Of a stretch of DNA of 33,130 bases, positions 16,206 to 23,630 are shown in pieces; the first letter of the stretch is position 1; each line of letters begins with the position of its first letter. Made by a program: the position numbers and the translations under genes. Source of the DNA: an uncultured Bacilli bacterium (lineage in GTDB: Bacteria > Bacillota_I > Bacilli_A > RF39 > UBA660). Below the pieces are notes generated by a model. The model did no database searches and was not told the origin of the DNA. It saw only the letters and a list, made by a program, of their open reading frames with translations. The DNA lies in the NCBI GenBank assembly GCA_944367495.1, contig CALVWP010000027.1, positions 1 to 33,130 of the forward strand, written 5' to 3'.

Positions 16206-16496
16206 TCAGTTTAACAAATCCTTAAGTCTCTCAGGATGATCTATAAATTCCTTAGTCTCTGGAACCAATAAAGAAATAATTCTTTTAAGATCTTCACCAG
16301 TAACAACATCCATATATTCATCATCACCATCAAAATAACTTTTAACTACTTGATATTCATCGATAAAATCATCTTCATCATTAGTTATTCTAATCAAATA
16401 ACTATATTTACTACCATCTATAACCTTTTCGGCTAATACAAACCATTTGTCATTATCTCCAAACTCCACTACTGTATGTAGTCCATTATCCATCAT
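16206..16496 (-). CDS. DUF1292 (YrzB-like) protein
   Basis: A 96-residue acidic protein. VVEFGDNDKWFVLAEKVIDG and KYSYLIRI, with a DEYQVV segment and VTGEDLKRI, match the DUF1292 family of small Firmicutes proteins, usually found near ruvX and mutS-type genes; no function is known for it. The start lies just after GGTAGGGGTGAG, so translation may begin at 16496 or at the next ATG (16493). It is seven bases downstream of the large membrane-anchored protein and 41 bases before gmk, in one operon. Confidence 0.8.
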   Translation of the reverse strand: MMDNGLHTVVEFGDNDKWFVLAEKVIDGSKYSYLIRITNDEDDFIDEYQVVKSYFDGDDEYMDVVTGEDLKRIISLLVPETKEFIDHPERLKDLLN

Positions 16497-16503
16497 CTCA
16501 CCC

Positions 16504-18075
16504 CTACCTAACTTTCGTTACTTCGCTCACAATATCATCCAAAGGTACAAACCCTGAAGAATTAGCCATAGAATCACCAAATAACAGCGCATTATTAGGA
16601 TCTTGAGCTAATTCAGCTAATAAATTAGGATCATGTAATTGCTCTGGTGTAAGTCCTAAATAAGTTCCAGATGCTGTATTATAAACATCTAATGGATTAT
16701 TATCAAACCAAGCATTAGACATAACCCCATTAGCATTATTCACAGCATCATAAGCATTTGTAAACACCGTTTGTCCTTCTCCAACACTAGAATAATCAAT
16801 ATATGGAGTACTACTAGCTACAGTATCATTTAAACTTTGAGCAGTTTGGTGAACCGTATTCACATTTTCTGGATTTATTAAATTATTAATTGCCTCTACA
16901 ATATGTGGCCCGACAACAAACACGCCCACACCTACTACAGCTATCACTCCAGCCACAATTGCCGCCTTTTGCCAAGTTTTTAAATTTTTAAATTTCTGCC
17001 ATAATGATGGTTTTGGTGCCTTTCTTGAATCAACTTTTTTACTAGTAACTGGAACTATTGATTTGATATCTAATTCTTCATTAACCAAATTGTCATCCAT
17101 TCGATTTTTTGGTAAATCATCAAACTTCTCTTCATAAATTGTCTCTTCACTTAATTGTGGTAAATCCTCTTCTTTATTAAAATAATTTAAATCTTCAACA
17201 TCACCAATAATTTCAATTCCATCAGAAGATACTTCCACTTTAACATCCAAGCCAGCTAACGGAGTAACCCCATAATCAAGTTTATTCCAGCATGTTACCT
17301 TCTTAACGTCATCAGTAATTAAATCTCCAACCAATTTTTGATAGTTTTCCCTAAACCAATCCTCAGAAAAATTACCAACAAGGTGCAAAGTACCATCTTT
17401 TTTAAATGTTGCATATTCTGCATCAGTCTGATTAGGTTTAAAATGTTTGCCGCCAACACCAATTTCATTACTAAACTGATTGTCAAATGAATTTTTCAAA
17501 TCATCCTGCGTATTATTAGACGGTATATTATCTGTCATAGAAACATTTTTATCGCTAGTAGTAAAACTGTCAGTACCTTCATTATTAATCTTTTCAAGAT
17601 TGAAAGAAATACCCAAGTCTTTTCCTTTTTTTACAAATTCTTCTACTCTTTGCTTAAAAACATCATCATAGCTTTTATTACCATAATAATAAGTGTAACT
17701 ATTTTTATCATAAATAGGCAAGTGACTATTATAATCTATATACAAATTTTTTAAATCAGTAAGAATCTCATGTTGCTCCCAAAGTCTTTCATGCTTTTTC
17801 ATTAAATCGTCTACATTTTTTTTCAATCCTCGTATCTCATCATCGTATTCTAAATCTTTCTTCACCTTAGAATCCCTTACATTATTTATTCCAATTCTCA
17901 TATTTGCATCAGGTTCAGCTTTCAATCTAGCCTCTGTATCTTTGTCGATGGCCTTTATTATTTCTTCTTCTCTATTCCCAATTTTCACCTTCAAATCAGT
18001 GACTTTTGTATTAATTTCTTGGACTTTATTATTCAAATCATACAACATTCTGCCTAAAGTATTTTCATCCATCAT
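16504..18075 (-). CDS. Membrane-anchored protein of unknown function with N-terminal coiled coil
   Basis: I do not recognise this 523-residue protein. Residues 1-100 are charged and coiled-coil-like (LYDLNNKVQEINTKV, VKKDLEYDDEI). A Ser/Asn-rich linker near 165-205 leads to a compact segment near 215-300 containing KKDGTLHLVGNFSEDWF and SDGIEIIGDVEDL. An acidic stretch follows, then SLWQKFKNLKTWQK and one membrane helix at about 371-388. The positive charges before the helix place the N-terminal 370 residues in the cytosol and the last 135 Asn/Ala-rich residues outside. There is no signal peptide. It leads the operon with DUF1292, gmk and a metallophosphoesterase. GGGGTG precedes two adjacent ATGs (18075 and 18072); either could be the start. 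An ATG at 18093 has no ribosome site. Confidence 0.8.
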   Translation of the reverse strand: MMDENTLGRMLYDLNNKVQEINTKVTDLKVKIGNREEEIIKAIDKDTEARLKAEPDANMRIGINNVRDSKVKKDLEYDDEIRGLKKNVDDLMKKHERLWEQHEILTDLKNLYIDYNSHLPIYDKNSYTYYYGNKSYDDVFKQRVEEFVKKGKDLGISFNLEKINNEGTDSFTTSDKNVSMTDNIPSNNTQDDLKNSFDNQFSNEIGVGGKHFKPNQTDAEYATFKKDGTLHLVGNFSEDWFRENYQKLVGDLITDDVKKVTCWNKLDYGVTPLAGLDVKVEVSSDGIEIIGDVEDLNYFNKEEDLPQLSEETIYEEKFDDLPKNRMDDNLVNEELDIKSIVPVTSKKVDSRKAPKPSLWQKFKNLKTWQKAAIVAGVIAVVGVGVFVVGPHIVEAINNLINPENVNTVHQTAQSLNDTVASSTPYIDYSSVGEGQTVFTNAYDAVNNANGVMSNAWFDNNPLDVYNTASGTYLGLTPEQLHDPNLLAELAQDPNNALLFGDSMANSSGFVPLDDIVSEVTKVR

Positions 18076-18125
18076 ATACACCCCATTATTCAAAGTTAAC
18101 TATCAAGCTAAACTTTCTTACCTTA

Positions 18126-18154
18126 AGTATAACATACTCTTTACTAAAAGCCAA
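18126..18154 (-). promoter_or_regulatory. Promoter of the gmk operon
   Basis: On the minus strand TTGGCT (18149-18154) and TATACT (18126-18131) are exactly 17 bases apart, with TGT before the -10 (extended -10). It lies about 50 bases upstream of the large membrane-anchored protein. Confidence 0.65.
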
Positions 18155-18208
18155 TATAATAAACAAAAATAGAAATAACTAATATGATTGTAATAATTCT
18201 TTATTACA

Positions 18209-18238
18209 AAAACTCGTAAATATCATTTTACGAGTTTT
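18209..18238 (-). terminator. Terminator after tRNA-Arg
   Basis: A perfect 12-bp stem, AAAACTCGTAAA with TTTACGAGTTTT, around a six-base loop. On the minus strand it lies 11 bases past the tRNA 3' end and the right arm ends in five Ts; it could work in both directions. Confidence 0.8.
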
Positions 18239-18249
18239 GCAATCAAAAA

Positions 18250-18326
18250 TGGCGTCCCTAGGCAGATTCGAACTGCCGACCTACCGCTTAGGAGGCGGTT
18301 GCTCTATCCTACTGAGCTACAGAGAC
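18250..18326 (-). tRNA. tRNA-Arg (anticodon CCT)
   Basis: A 77-base cloverleaf on the minus strand. The acceptor arm GTCTCTG pairs with TAGGGAC (one G-T and one terminal G-T pair). A D-arm with CTCAGTAGGATAGAG, an anticodon stem ACCGC/GCGGT with loop CTCCTAA, and a T-arm GGCAG-TTCGAAT-CTGCC are present, and the 3' GCCA includes an encoded CCA. Anticodon CCT reads the AGG codon. It is flanked by an extended -10 promoter and a strong terminator, so it is its own transcription unit. Confidence 0.95.
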
Positions 18327-18335
18327 ATCAAAATA

Positions 18336-18344
18336 ATTATAACA
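18336..18344 (-). promoter_or_regulatory. Extended -10 promoter of tRNA-Arg
   Basis: TGTTATAAT on the minus strand, with its -10 hexamer at 18336-18341, would start transcription two to three bases before the mature tRNA 5' end. The -35 zone overlaps the HD-domain gene's terminator hairpin and has no good hexamer. Confidence 0.6.
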
Positions 18345-18346
18345 AA

Positions 18347-18373
18347 AAAAGTGACTTATATAAAGCCCCTTTT
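18347..18373 (-). terminator. Terminator of the HD-domain gene
   Basis: On the minus strand AAAAGGGGCTT pairs with AAGTCACTTTT with one mismatch and one wobble, around TATAT, and runs into seven Ts. It overlaps the last two bases of the gene. Confidence 0.6.
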
Positions 18374-18878
18374 AAAATTTCATAATGCTAAGTGCACATA
18401 GTAAGAATAAATTATATGCATATTTAAGTCGAAATCTAAACTTAACACCAAATTCATTAGTTGCCACACATTTATCTACCATACTAATAATCCAACTTTC
18501 CGCATATTTAGGAACAGATAAATTAATTGGAAACATATGTGACCTAATCATATCTTCTTCTTTTCTCGTAAGCTCAAACTGCGATTTAGCCATCTCAACT
18601 GCCGCTTTTGGATGAGTAAACACTGATTTCAAACGATCTTTTTGTGTTCTATTTTCTGGACTCAAAAAGAAATCGTGAAGTAAACCACCAATTGCCGTTT
18701 GCTCATAATCTAAATGTAAAGCTTTCGCAATCTTATAAGAATAATAAGATACTTTCAAAGAATGATCATATCTACTTATCCCATGATGTTCAATACCTCT
18801 AATTTTTATAAATTCTTTATTATTTAAAATATCATTAACTATACTCATATATTGTAAGTCTTGTCTATGACTACTCAT
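18372..18878 (-). CDS. HD-domain phosphohydrolase-like protein
   Basis: A 168-residue protein with the metal-binding pattern of the HD superfamily: RYDHSLKVSYYSYKIA near residue 37, GLLHDFF near 67 (the HD pair), a His in the FTHPKAA segment near 88, and SMVDKCVA near 132 with the last Asp. The family hydrolyses phosphate esters of nucleotides or related molecules. The substrate is not evident. AGGTGAATTTTA lies before the ATG. It has its own promoter and terminator, so it is monocistronic. The C-terminal 25 residues are hydrophobic and basic (FRFRLKYAYNLFLLCALSI) and could contact the membrane. Confidence 0.8.
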   Translation of the reverse strand: MSSHRQDLQYMSIVNDILNNKEFIKIRGIEHHGISRYDHSLKVSYYSYKIAKALHLDYEQTAIGGLLHDFFLSPENRTQKDRLKSVFTHPKAAVEMAKSQFELTRKEEDMIRSHMFPINLSVPKYAESWIISMVDKCVATNEFGVKFRFRLKYAYNLFLLCALSIMKF

Positions 18879-18905
18879 TAAAATTCACCTCAAAGTTACT
18901 TAAAC

Positions 18906-18934
18906 AGTATATCACATTTATAAATAAATTACAA
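18906..18934 (-). promoter_or_regulatory. Promoter of the HD-domain gene
   Basis: On the minus strand TTGTAA (18929-18934), a 17-base spacer and TATACT (18906-18911), with TGA before the -10. It lies just past the end of the DUF3048 gene. Confidence 0.65.
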
Positions 18935-18943
18935 ATTGACAAA

Positions 18944-19993
18944 TTAATCACTAACCTCTTCTGTCAAGCCTTTAATCTCAACACTTTCTGATGGTGGAGT
19001 AATTTGAATATAAGTATTTCCGTCATTAACTTTTATCTCTTCACCATCTAAATTCTTGTAAACCGTTTGACTACTGCGACTGTCTTTAGTCCAAGTTATT
19101 GGAATCGCATAACCATCAGTAATAAAATAACCCTCGCCAGAACCAATATTGTCAAGCTTTAATCTACCATAAGAATCATATGAATGTGTCTGAATTGGCG
19201 TAATAATAATATTTTTTACCGTATACTGCTCAAGCGTTACAGCATCTTTATGTTCTTGTCCTGACATAAATCTTTTATAAACTTTATTTTCACTATCATA
19301 TTCATAACTTGTATTAGTATAATATGAATATTTCATAAATACAGTATCGGCTTTTATCGCATCTTCTCTCTTACTCAAATCAATTTCATCAACCGAATAA
19401 TTCAAAAGTAAATCTTTATTAGTATCGCGATCATAGCCTTTTTCTTCCGCATATTTATTAATATTTTCCATACTAGTAAAAACCGTATGTTCAGTTGCTT
19501 TCCGAAGTGTTTTATCTCTCCAAAAAACATCGCTAGCCGTAAGTCCATTAATATTATCAACATCTAATGCACTTATATCACTCTTAGCTTTTTCACTCCA
19601 ACCATAATGTACATAAATCGCATCATTTTCCAAAGCATAGTCTAAATAATATGGTCTCGCACTTCTCACTGAACCTACTTTTTCCGTATTTTGATCTTTA
19701 AATAAAGCCATAATACGTGTAATTCCACCTTCAGCTAAAATCTCATAAGCTAAATATGCATCTTGCAAGCCCGCATGTGGCCAAGCTGCATGATTGTTGT
19801 TAATCATCACAGCAATCGGTCTCGTTTTAGAATCTTCATCGACAATTTTCAATTTTTTCTCCGGTTTAACCTCTTGTACTTTCTCCTTTACATCATCGAA
19901 ATTAGTCCACACATAATAACCGCCTACACCAGCTATAACTAATAACAACAAAATAATCCAAAATTTCTTTTTACTCTTTTTCCTTCTCGCCAT
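18944..19993 (-). CDS. DUF3048 (YerB-like) membrane-anchored protein
   Basis: A 349-residue protein. Residues 1-10 are basic, a membrane helix follows at about 11-31 (signal anchor, no lipobox Cys), and the rest is outside. TRPIAVMINNNHAAWPHAG, YLAYEILAEGGITRIMA, GSVRSARPYYLDYA and WSEKAKSDI are the conserved N-terminal DUF3048 segments. A C-terminal DUF3048 half near 220-340 has VTLEQYTVKNIIITPIQTH and a GSGEGYFITDGYAI region. The family is widespread in Firmicutes as the lipoprotein YerB, of unknown biochemical role. AGGAGATGCTTTA precedes the ATG. It stands alone behind its own promoter, next to the NAGPA-family gene. Confidence 0.88.
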   Translation of the reverse strand: MARRKKSKKKFWIILLLLVIAGVGGYYVWTNFDDVKEKVQEVKPEKKLKIVDEDSKTRPIAVMINNNHAAWPHAGLQDAYLAYEILAEGGITRIMALFKDQNTEKVGSVRSARPYYLDYALENDAIYVHYGWSEKAKSDISALDVDNINGLTASDVFWRDKTLRKATEHTVFTSMENINKYAEEKGYDRDTNKDLLLNYSVDEIDLSKREDAIKADTVFMKYSYYTNTSYEYDSENKVYKRFMSGQEHKDAVTLEQYTVKNIIITPIQTHSYDSYGRLKLDNIGSGEGYFITDGYAIPITWTKDSRSSQTVYKNLDGEEIKVNDGNTYIQITPPSESVEIKGLTEEVSD

Positions 19994-20019
19994 TAAAGCA
20001 TCTCCTATCTTGCAATAAC

Positions 20020-20048
20020 ATTATATCAAACAGTTAAATAACTGTCAT
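20020..20048 (-). promoter_or_regulatory. Promoter of the DUF3048 gene with an operator-like palindrome
   Basis: On the minus strand ATGACA (20043-20048), a 17-base spacer and TATAAT (20020-20025), with TGA before the -10. A perfect palindrome, ACAGTTA-AA-TAACTGT at 20030-20045, fills the spacer and overlaps the -35, where a bound repressor would block polymerase. Confidence 0.65.
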
Positions 20049-20093
20049 ACATTTAAATACTTCCACTGTAAATATATGTCTATTTAAATAAAA

Positions 20094-21320
20094 TTATTTT
20101 GTCACAATCCAAGCATTAGGAATAGCGCGCGTAACTTTTTTGCCACTACCATTTACCGGTTTATTAGTAAGCTTACCATCAATAACTAATCCACATGAAG
20201 TTCCACCATCTAAATTGGCTGCGTTATAAGCTCCATATCTCATCATAATTTCTGTAAGCTCAACCATTCCAACACCATCAATGCCATGTATATAATCTCG
20301 GCCATCCATAACTAAGAAAAGTACAATTCCATCCTTTCTTTGACCAATCGCACTCCTAGGAGCTGTTCCCCAGCCACCATTACCTTTAATAAATGACGGT
20401 TCACCATTAACAACTAAAAACGGTCCAAACTCCATAGCATCTCTAACACCTTTATTTAAAGCTTCTTGTGCTGTCATTTTACCCATAATTAATTTATTAT
20501 CTTTAGTAAAACCAATAATTCCACCACCGACACTAGATCTTGGCAAATTACTAACAATCTTTCCATCTTTTATAACCGCTCCATGCGGTTTGCCGCCATT
20601 ACCAACATATCCTGGATCATAAAAGCCACTCGCATTCATCGCTACTAAAGCATCTTCTTTTTGAGCTATCTTCGTAAGCATCTCCCCATTATTATTCATA
20701 TTGCTAGCTGTTGCCATCTTAACCTTAGATGCATCATAAATAGCCACCAAATACCCTCTCATTCCATCTTCATTAATATTAATTAATTTATAAATATCAC
20801 CTGCATTATGATCTAGAATTTCTTTTTCATATTTGTTTTTATACATAACTTTAGAATTACTATAATCTGTAAAAACTATCGCCTCTAAATCAGTTTCTTC
20901 TAAAGATTCTCTAACATAATTTTCCTGCATCACTTTGTTTATAACATCATCATCATAAAACCACGTAGCTAAATATTTATGATTCATTGTTGTCATTGCC
21001 GTTGTAATAAGCCAATTTCTAAAATTAGGATAAGGTCCATATAATAAAAATCCTAAAATAGCTCCACCTACCAAAGCTAGGCAGATCAATATAACTAATA
21101 TCTTCTGCCACAATTTCATTTTTTTGGCCTTTGGTTTTTCTTCTGGTTTTTTATCATCCTGTTTATCATCATTATTTTCTATTTTCTTATTTTCTTCATA
21201 TTTATTTAAAAGTCTATCGTAATGAACATCATTTTTATCTGGAAAAACATCATCTAAAGACGGATCTTTTATAAATTCATCTTCTTCATCTTCAAATAAT
21301 AATTCAATATCATCCTTCAT
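20094..21320 (-). CDS. Membrane-anchored phosphodiester glycosidase family protein (NAGPA domain)
   Basis: A 408-residue protein. Residues 1-70 are cytosolic and very acidic or Lys-rich, and one membrane helix at about 72-95 places the rest outside. The outer part is an NAGPA domain (PF09992): LVAMNASGFYDPG, GKPHGAVIKDGKIV, GPFLVVNGEP, APRSAIGQRKDG, VMDGRD and AANLDGGTSCGLVIDG are in order. The family cleaves GlcNAc-1-phosphodiesters or related sugar phosphodiesters, and is linked to wall and exopolysaccharide metabolism in bacteria. AGAGGT precedes the ATG. It overlaps the preceding small membrane-protein gene by 11 bases, so the two are translated together. Confidence 0.87.
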   Translation of the reverse strand: MKDDIELLFEDEEDEFIKDPSLDDVFPDKNDVHYDRLLNKYEENKKIENNDDKQDDKKPEEKPKAKKMKLWQKILVILICLALVGGAILGFLLYGPYPNFRNWLITTAMTTMNHKYLATWFYDDDVINKVMQENYVRESLEETDLEAIVFTDYSNSKVMYKNKYEKEILDHNAGDIYKLININEDGMRGYLVAIYDASKVKMATASNMNNNGEMLTKIAQKEDALVAMNASGFYDPGYVGNGGKPHGAVIKDGKIVSNLPRSSVGGGIIGFTKDNKLIMGKMTAQEALNKGVRDAMEFGPFLVVNGEPSFIKGNGGWGTAPRSAIGQRKDGIVLFLVMDGRDYIHGIDGVGMVELTEIMMRYGAYNAANLDGGTSCGLVIDGKLTNKPVNGSGKKVTRAIPNAWIVTK

Positions 21321-21894
21321 TAGAAACTACCTCTTCTTTCCCAAAATATTCTCCATCCTTATCATAATCAATATAATCTTGATAAACTTTAAATTTTCCT
21401 TTATTCACCTTAGGAAACTTATTGCCATTTTCCATATTATATTTATCATATTCATCGACCATCGAATTATAAAGTTTCACATCACTAATATAATAATTCA
21501 TTGCTGGCTCATAACTAACCTTAAAATCGTCACACTTAGTACTCACCTGTACATCTCCATACTCTATATCACAGTTCTCTTTTAAAACTAAAGCAGCATC
21601 TTCTACCTTTTGTATTCCATCTGCATATTCTTTCATAAAAACATTCCATGCATCAGCATTATCTCTTAAAGTTTCTAAATATAAATTTTCCTTATATTCA
21701 TAAAATTTATTTCTCAAATTTGAAAAATCAATTACCGCTTGATTAAAAATTGGGTAAGCTTCTTTTACCGCATCCATCTTTTCTTTAGTAATTTTTGTAT
21801 CTTCCTTTAATCCATCTACCCAAATCCAAGCTCCAACAAATAAAATTATAATGATTAAAAGAACAATTCCAATCACCAGCAAAGACTTCTTCAT
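21310..21894 (-). CDS. Small membrane-anchored extracytoplasmic protein of unknown function
   Basis: I do not recognise this 194-residue protein. A membrane helix at about residues 4-27 (LLVIGIVLLIIIILFVGAWI) acts as a signal anchor. The outside part is helical and charged, with two cysteines about 14 residues apart (ENCDIEY and STKCDDF) that could form a disulfide. It ends in an acidic tail. GGAAG lies before the ATG. It overlaps the NAGPA-family gene by 11 bases behind a shared promoter, so it may be a partner or spacer protein of that enzyme; this is inference. Confidence 0.75.
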   Translation of the reverse strand: MKKSLLVIGIVLLIIIILFVGAWIWVDGLKEDTKITKEKMDAVKEAYPIFNQAVIDFSNLRNKFYEYKENLYLETLRDNADAWNVFMKEYADGIQKVEDAALVLKENCDIEYGDVQVSTKCDDFKVSYEPAMNYYISDVKLYNSMVDEYDKYNMENGNKFPKVNKGKFKVYQDYIDYDKDGEYFGKEEVVSNEG

Positions 21895-21918
21895 AAGCCC
21901 ACTTCCTTATCTTATACA

Positions 21919-21947
21919 ATAATATCAAAATATAAAAAAAATGTAAA
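21919..21947 (-). promoter_or_regulatory. Promoter of the membrane protein/NAGPA operon
   Basis: On the minus strand TTTACA (21942-21947), a 17-base spacer with eight Ts, and TATTAT (21919-21924) preceded by TGA. The leader is about 20 bases. Confidence 0.6.
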
Positions 21948-21987
21948 GTTGTGTCGAGTAATTTTAATTTACATTTTGTTAAAAAAT

Positions 21988-22022
21988 AAAAATCATAACT
22001 ATTTAATATAATTATGATTTTT
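21988..22022 (-). terminator. Terminator of the surface-protein gene
   Basis: AAAAATCATAA and TTATGATTTTT form an 11-bp stem around a 13-base loop. On the minus strand the right arm runs into ATTTTTATTTTTT, typical of a rho-independent terminator. It lies about 85 bases past the stop codon. Confidence 0.75.
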
Positions 22023-22062
22023 AACATATAGTTTATTTTTCTAAATTTCGTATTTTGCGCGA

Positions 22063-22078
22063 GGCCACTACAGTGACC
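22063..22078 (-). other. GC-rich hairpin downstream of the surface-protein gene
   Basis: GGCCACT (22063-22069) and AGTGACC (22072-22078) pair with one G-T wobble around a two-base loop, or as a six-pair stem with a four-base loop. It is GC-rich in an AT-rich gap, lies 29 bases past the stop codon, and has no T-run, so it is not the terminator. Diversity-generating retroelements can have a hairpin after the variable region; that link is a guess. Confidence 0.45.
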
Positions 22079-22106
22079 ATTTATATGCTTTATATTTTGT
22101 GTGTTA

Positions 22107-23516
22107 TTACACTATTGTATATGGATTACTTTGTGTTCCCTCTCCTGATAAAGTAGTATCAGCTTTCAAAAAGACTACTGGGCGGAGAGCGTAAAGACTA
22201 TAGTCCGCCAAACTGCGGCCCACGATCGCAGACGAGCTATTCACACTGCCAACCCAAACAGTATCCGAACCACCGCCAGACTCGCGAGAAAAAGCATTTA
22301 TTGTCCAGTAAGATAATGAGCTTGCTGTTCCTCTATCTAATAAGTAATTACTGTTACATGCGCCACTATCACTAAATGAAGTTGAGGCTGATGTACATAA
22401 CGAATTAGTACTTGCTCTTAATATATCACTTACGTTAGCCAGTCCAACATTTCCTGCCCACGTATACATTTTTTCTCCTTCAATATTTTTCTCAATACTA
22501 TCATTTTCCTCTCCACTTTGATCTAATCTATCTACAGCGCCTATATTAAATGCATGTGGTGTCATTTTTTCTTTAGCTTCCCCATTTATATTATTTACAT
22601 AATAATCTTCATTTAAATATATTTTTATTGATGAATCTTCAGTTACTGTTCCTTTTTGACTTCCACTAGGGGAAGAAAATTCTCCTGATACTGCTGCATA
22701 TACTCCGCAGCCATTTGCTGGATTTGTACAATATGTATTATTAGCTGTACTTCGGTGATTAGCTTCATCAAATTGCCTATTAGCTAAAACATCGTTCCTG
22801 ATGATTTTATATGTTCCGTCTGTCTCTTTAGCTATGATTCTCCAAAGTTCATCGTTAAATTCAATATAGTTGTTGGGATTTTGTCCTCTATATATTAATC
22901 TTCCATTTTCATAACTATCTTCATAAAGACCATCACCCGATGAAACTATTTCAACATCTTGCCCGCCAATAGTTTGATCATTTCCACTTGGCACATTTCC
23001 ACTTCCACCACTTTGTCCATAATCTAATGTTACAGTAATTGTTGAGGTTGTATTCTCTGGCTGACTTGTAATACTTGGATTATAAGTTACTATTACCGTT
23101 AATATATCAGTCTCTGATGCTTTTAATTCATCTCCTTCTTCTATTCCACTTGTTTCAAAGGTTATAGCTTCATTATTAGAATTGCTTACTTTTATACTAT
23201 TAAGTACAGCATCGATATTTCCTTCATTAGCTACTGTTATATCATATTTCATCGAATCTCCCGGTGATACTAAGCTTGTTTTAAAAGTAGCTGTTGTATC
23301 GGTATAACTAGGTTCTATGGCATTACTCGCGCTCCCACTTTGTACATTACTTTCTATACCAGTTATTCTAACTAAAAAATTACTTGCTATATTAGATGTA
23401 CCAGTTATTTTAAGCTGTGATTGGAATGCCGCATAACCTACTGCCATTATTAAAAGCACTGCACACAGTCCCATTATTATATAATTTCTCTTTGTCCTAC
23501 TTAATCTTTTATTCAT
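22107..23516 (-). CDS. Secreted surface protein with a DUF6273/lectin-like C-terminal domain
   Basis: A 469-residue exported protein. Residues 1-28 are a signal peptide or anchor (basic start, then IMGLCAVLLIMAVGYAA). Residues about 30-165 are a beta-rich domain (LKITGTSNI, SPGDSMKYDITVANEG), a layout seen in TasA/camelysin-like or Ig-like surface proteins. A Gly/Ser linker (GQSGGSGNVPSGND) leads to a C-terminal domain with YIEFNDELWRII, KMYTWAG, LSYWTINAFS and ALRPVVFLK, like DUF6273 or formylglycine-enzyme/C-type-lectin folds. No LPxTG or lipobox is seen. The ATG at 23516 is preferred over a GTG at 23525, with AAGGAG eight bases upstream. The promoter spacer is mostly poly-T. Residues about 409-446 are encoded by DNA unlike the rest of the gene, rich in G and C and poor in A. 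The natural role is probably adhesion or host interaction, by inference. Confidence 0.8.
   Translation of the reverse strand: MNKRLSRTKRNYIIMGLCAVLLIMAVGYAAFQSQLKITGTSNIASNFLVRITGIESNVQSGSASNAIEPSYTDTTATFKTSLVSPGDSMKYDITVANEGNIDAVLNSIKVSNSNNEAITFETSGIEEGDELKASETDILTVIVTYNPSITSQPENTTSTITVTLDYGQSGGSGNVPSGNDQTIGGQDVEIVSSGDGLYEDSYENGRLIYRGQNPNNYIEFNDELWRIIAKETDGTYKIIRNDVLANRQFDEANHRSTANNTYCTNPANGCGVYAAVSGEFSSPSGSQKGTVTEDSSIKIYLNEDYYVNNINGEAKEKMTPHAFNIGAVDRLDQSGEENDSIEKNIEGEKMYTWAGNVGLANVSDILRASTNSLCTSASTSFSDSGACNSNYLLDRGTASSLSYWTINAFSRESGGGSDTVWVGSVNSSSAIVGRSLADYSLYALRPVVFLKADTTLSGEGTQSNPYTIV
22181..22290 (-). other. Candidate hypervariable segment (retroelement variable-region-like composition)
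   Basis: By hand count, these 110 bases hold 63 G or C (57 percent). On the coding strand they have 37 G, 26 C, 34 T and only 13 A, although A is abundant in the rest of the window. The segment encodes residues about 409-446, just before the conserved end, with Ser, Gly and Val runs and the final LRP. Third codon positions are almost never A. Adenine depletion in a short 3' segment of a lectin-like gene is what adenine-mutating retroelements leave. A recombined cassette from GC-richer DNA is the alternative. Confidence 0.45.
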
Positions 23517-23544
23517 TATTCTCACTCCTTTATTTTATATAACC

Positions 23545-23573
23545 AGTATAAATCAAAAAAAAAAAAAAAACAA
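23545..23573 (-). promoter_or_regulatory. Promoter with a homopolymer spacer, likely phase-variable
   Basis: On the minus strand TTGTTT (23568-23573), a 17-base spacer and TATACT (23545-23550). The spacer is 13 Ts followed by GATT; three more Ts of the same run belong to the -35, so the run is T16 (23555-23570). There is no TGN extension, so activity should depend on spacer length. Slippage of the run would turn transcription up or down. Confidence 0.6.
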
Positions 23574-23630
23574 GTAATATTTTTGAAAAATCGTTTTTTA
23601 AATAAACCTTACGTAAAGAAAAAAGAAAGC

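Noticed and set aside
21785-22027. An 80-residue minus-strand frame overlapping the small membrane protein
   Set aside because: It runs through a terminator and a promoter in another frame and has no ribosome site.
23555-23570. Poly-T tract as the terminator of uvrC
   Set aside because: No convincing GC-bearing hairpin precedes the tract, and its position exactly between promoter hexamers explains it better.
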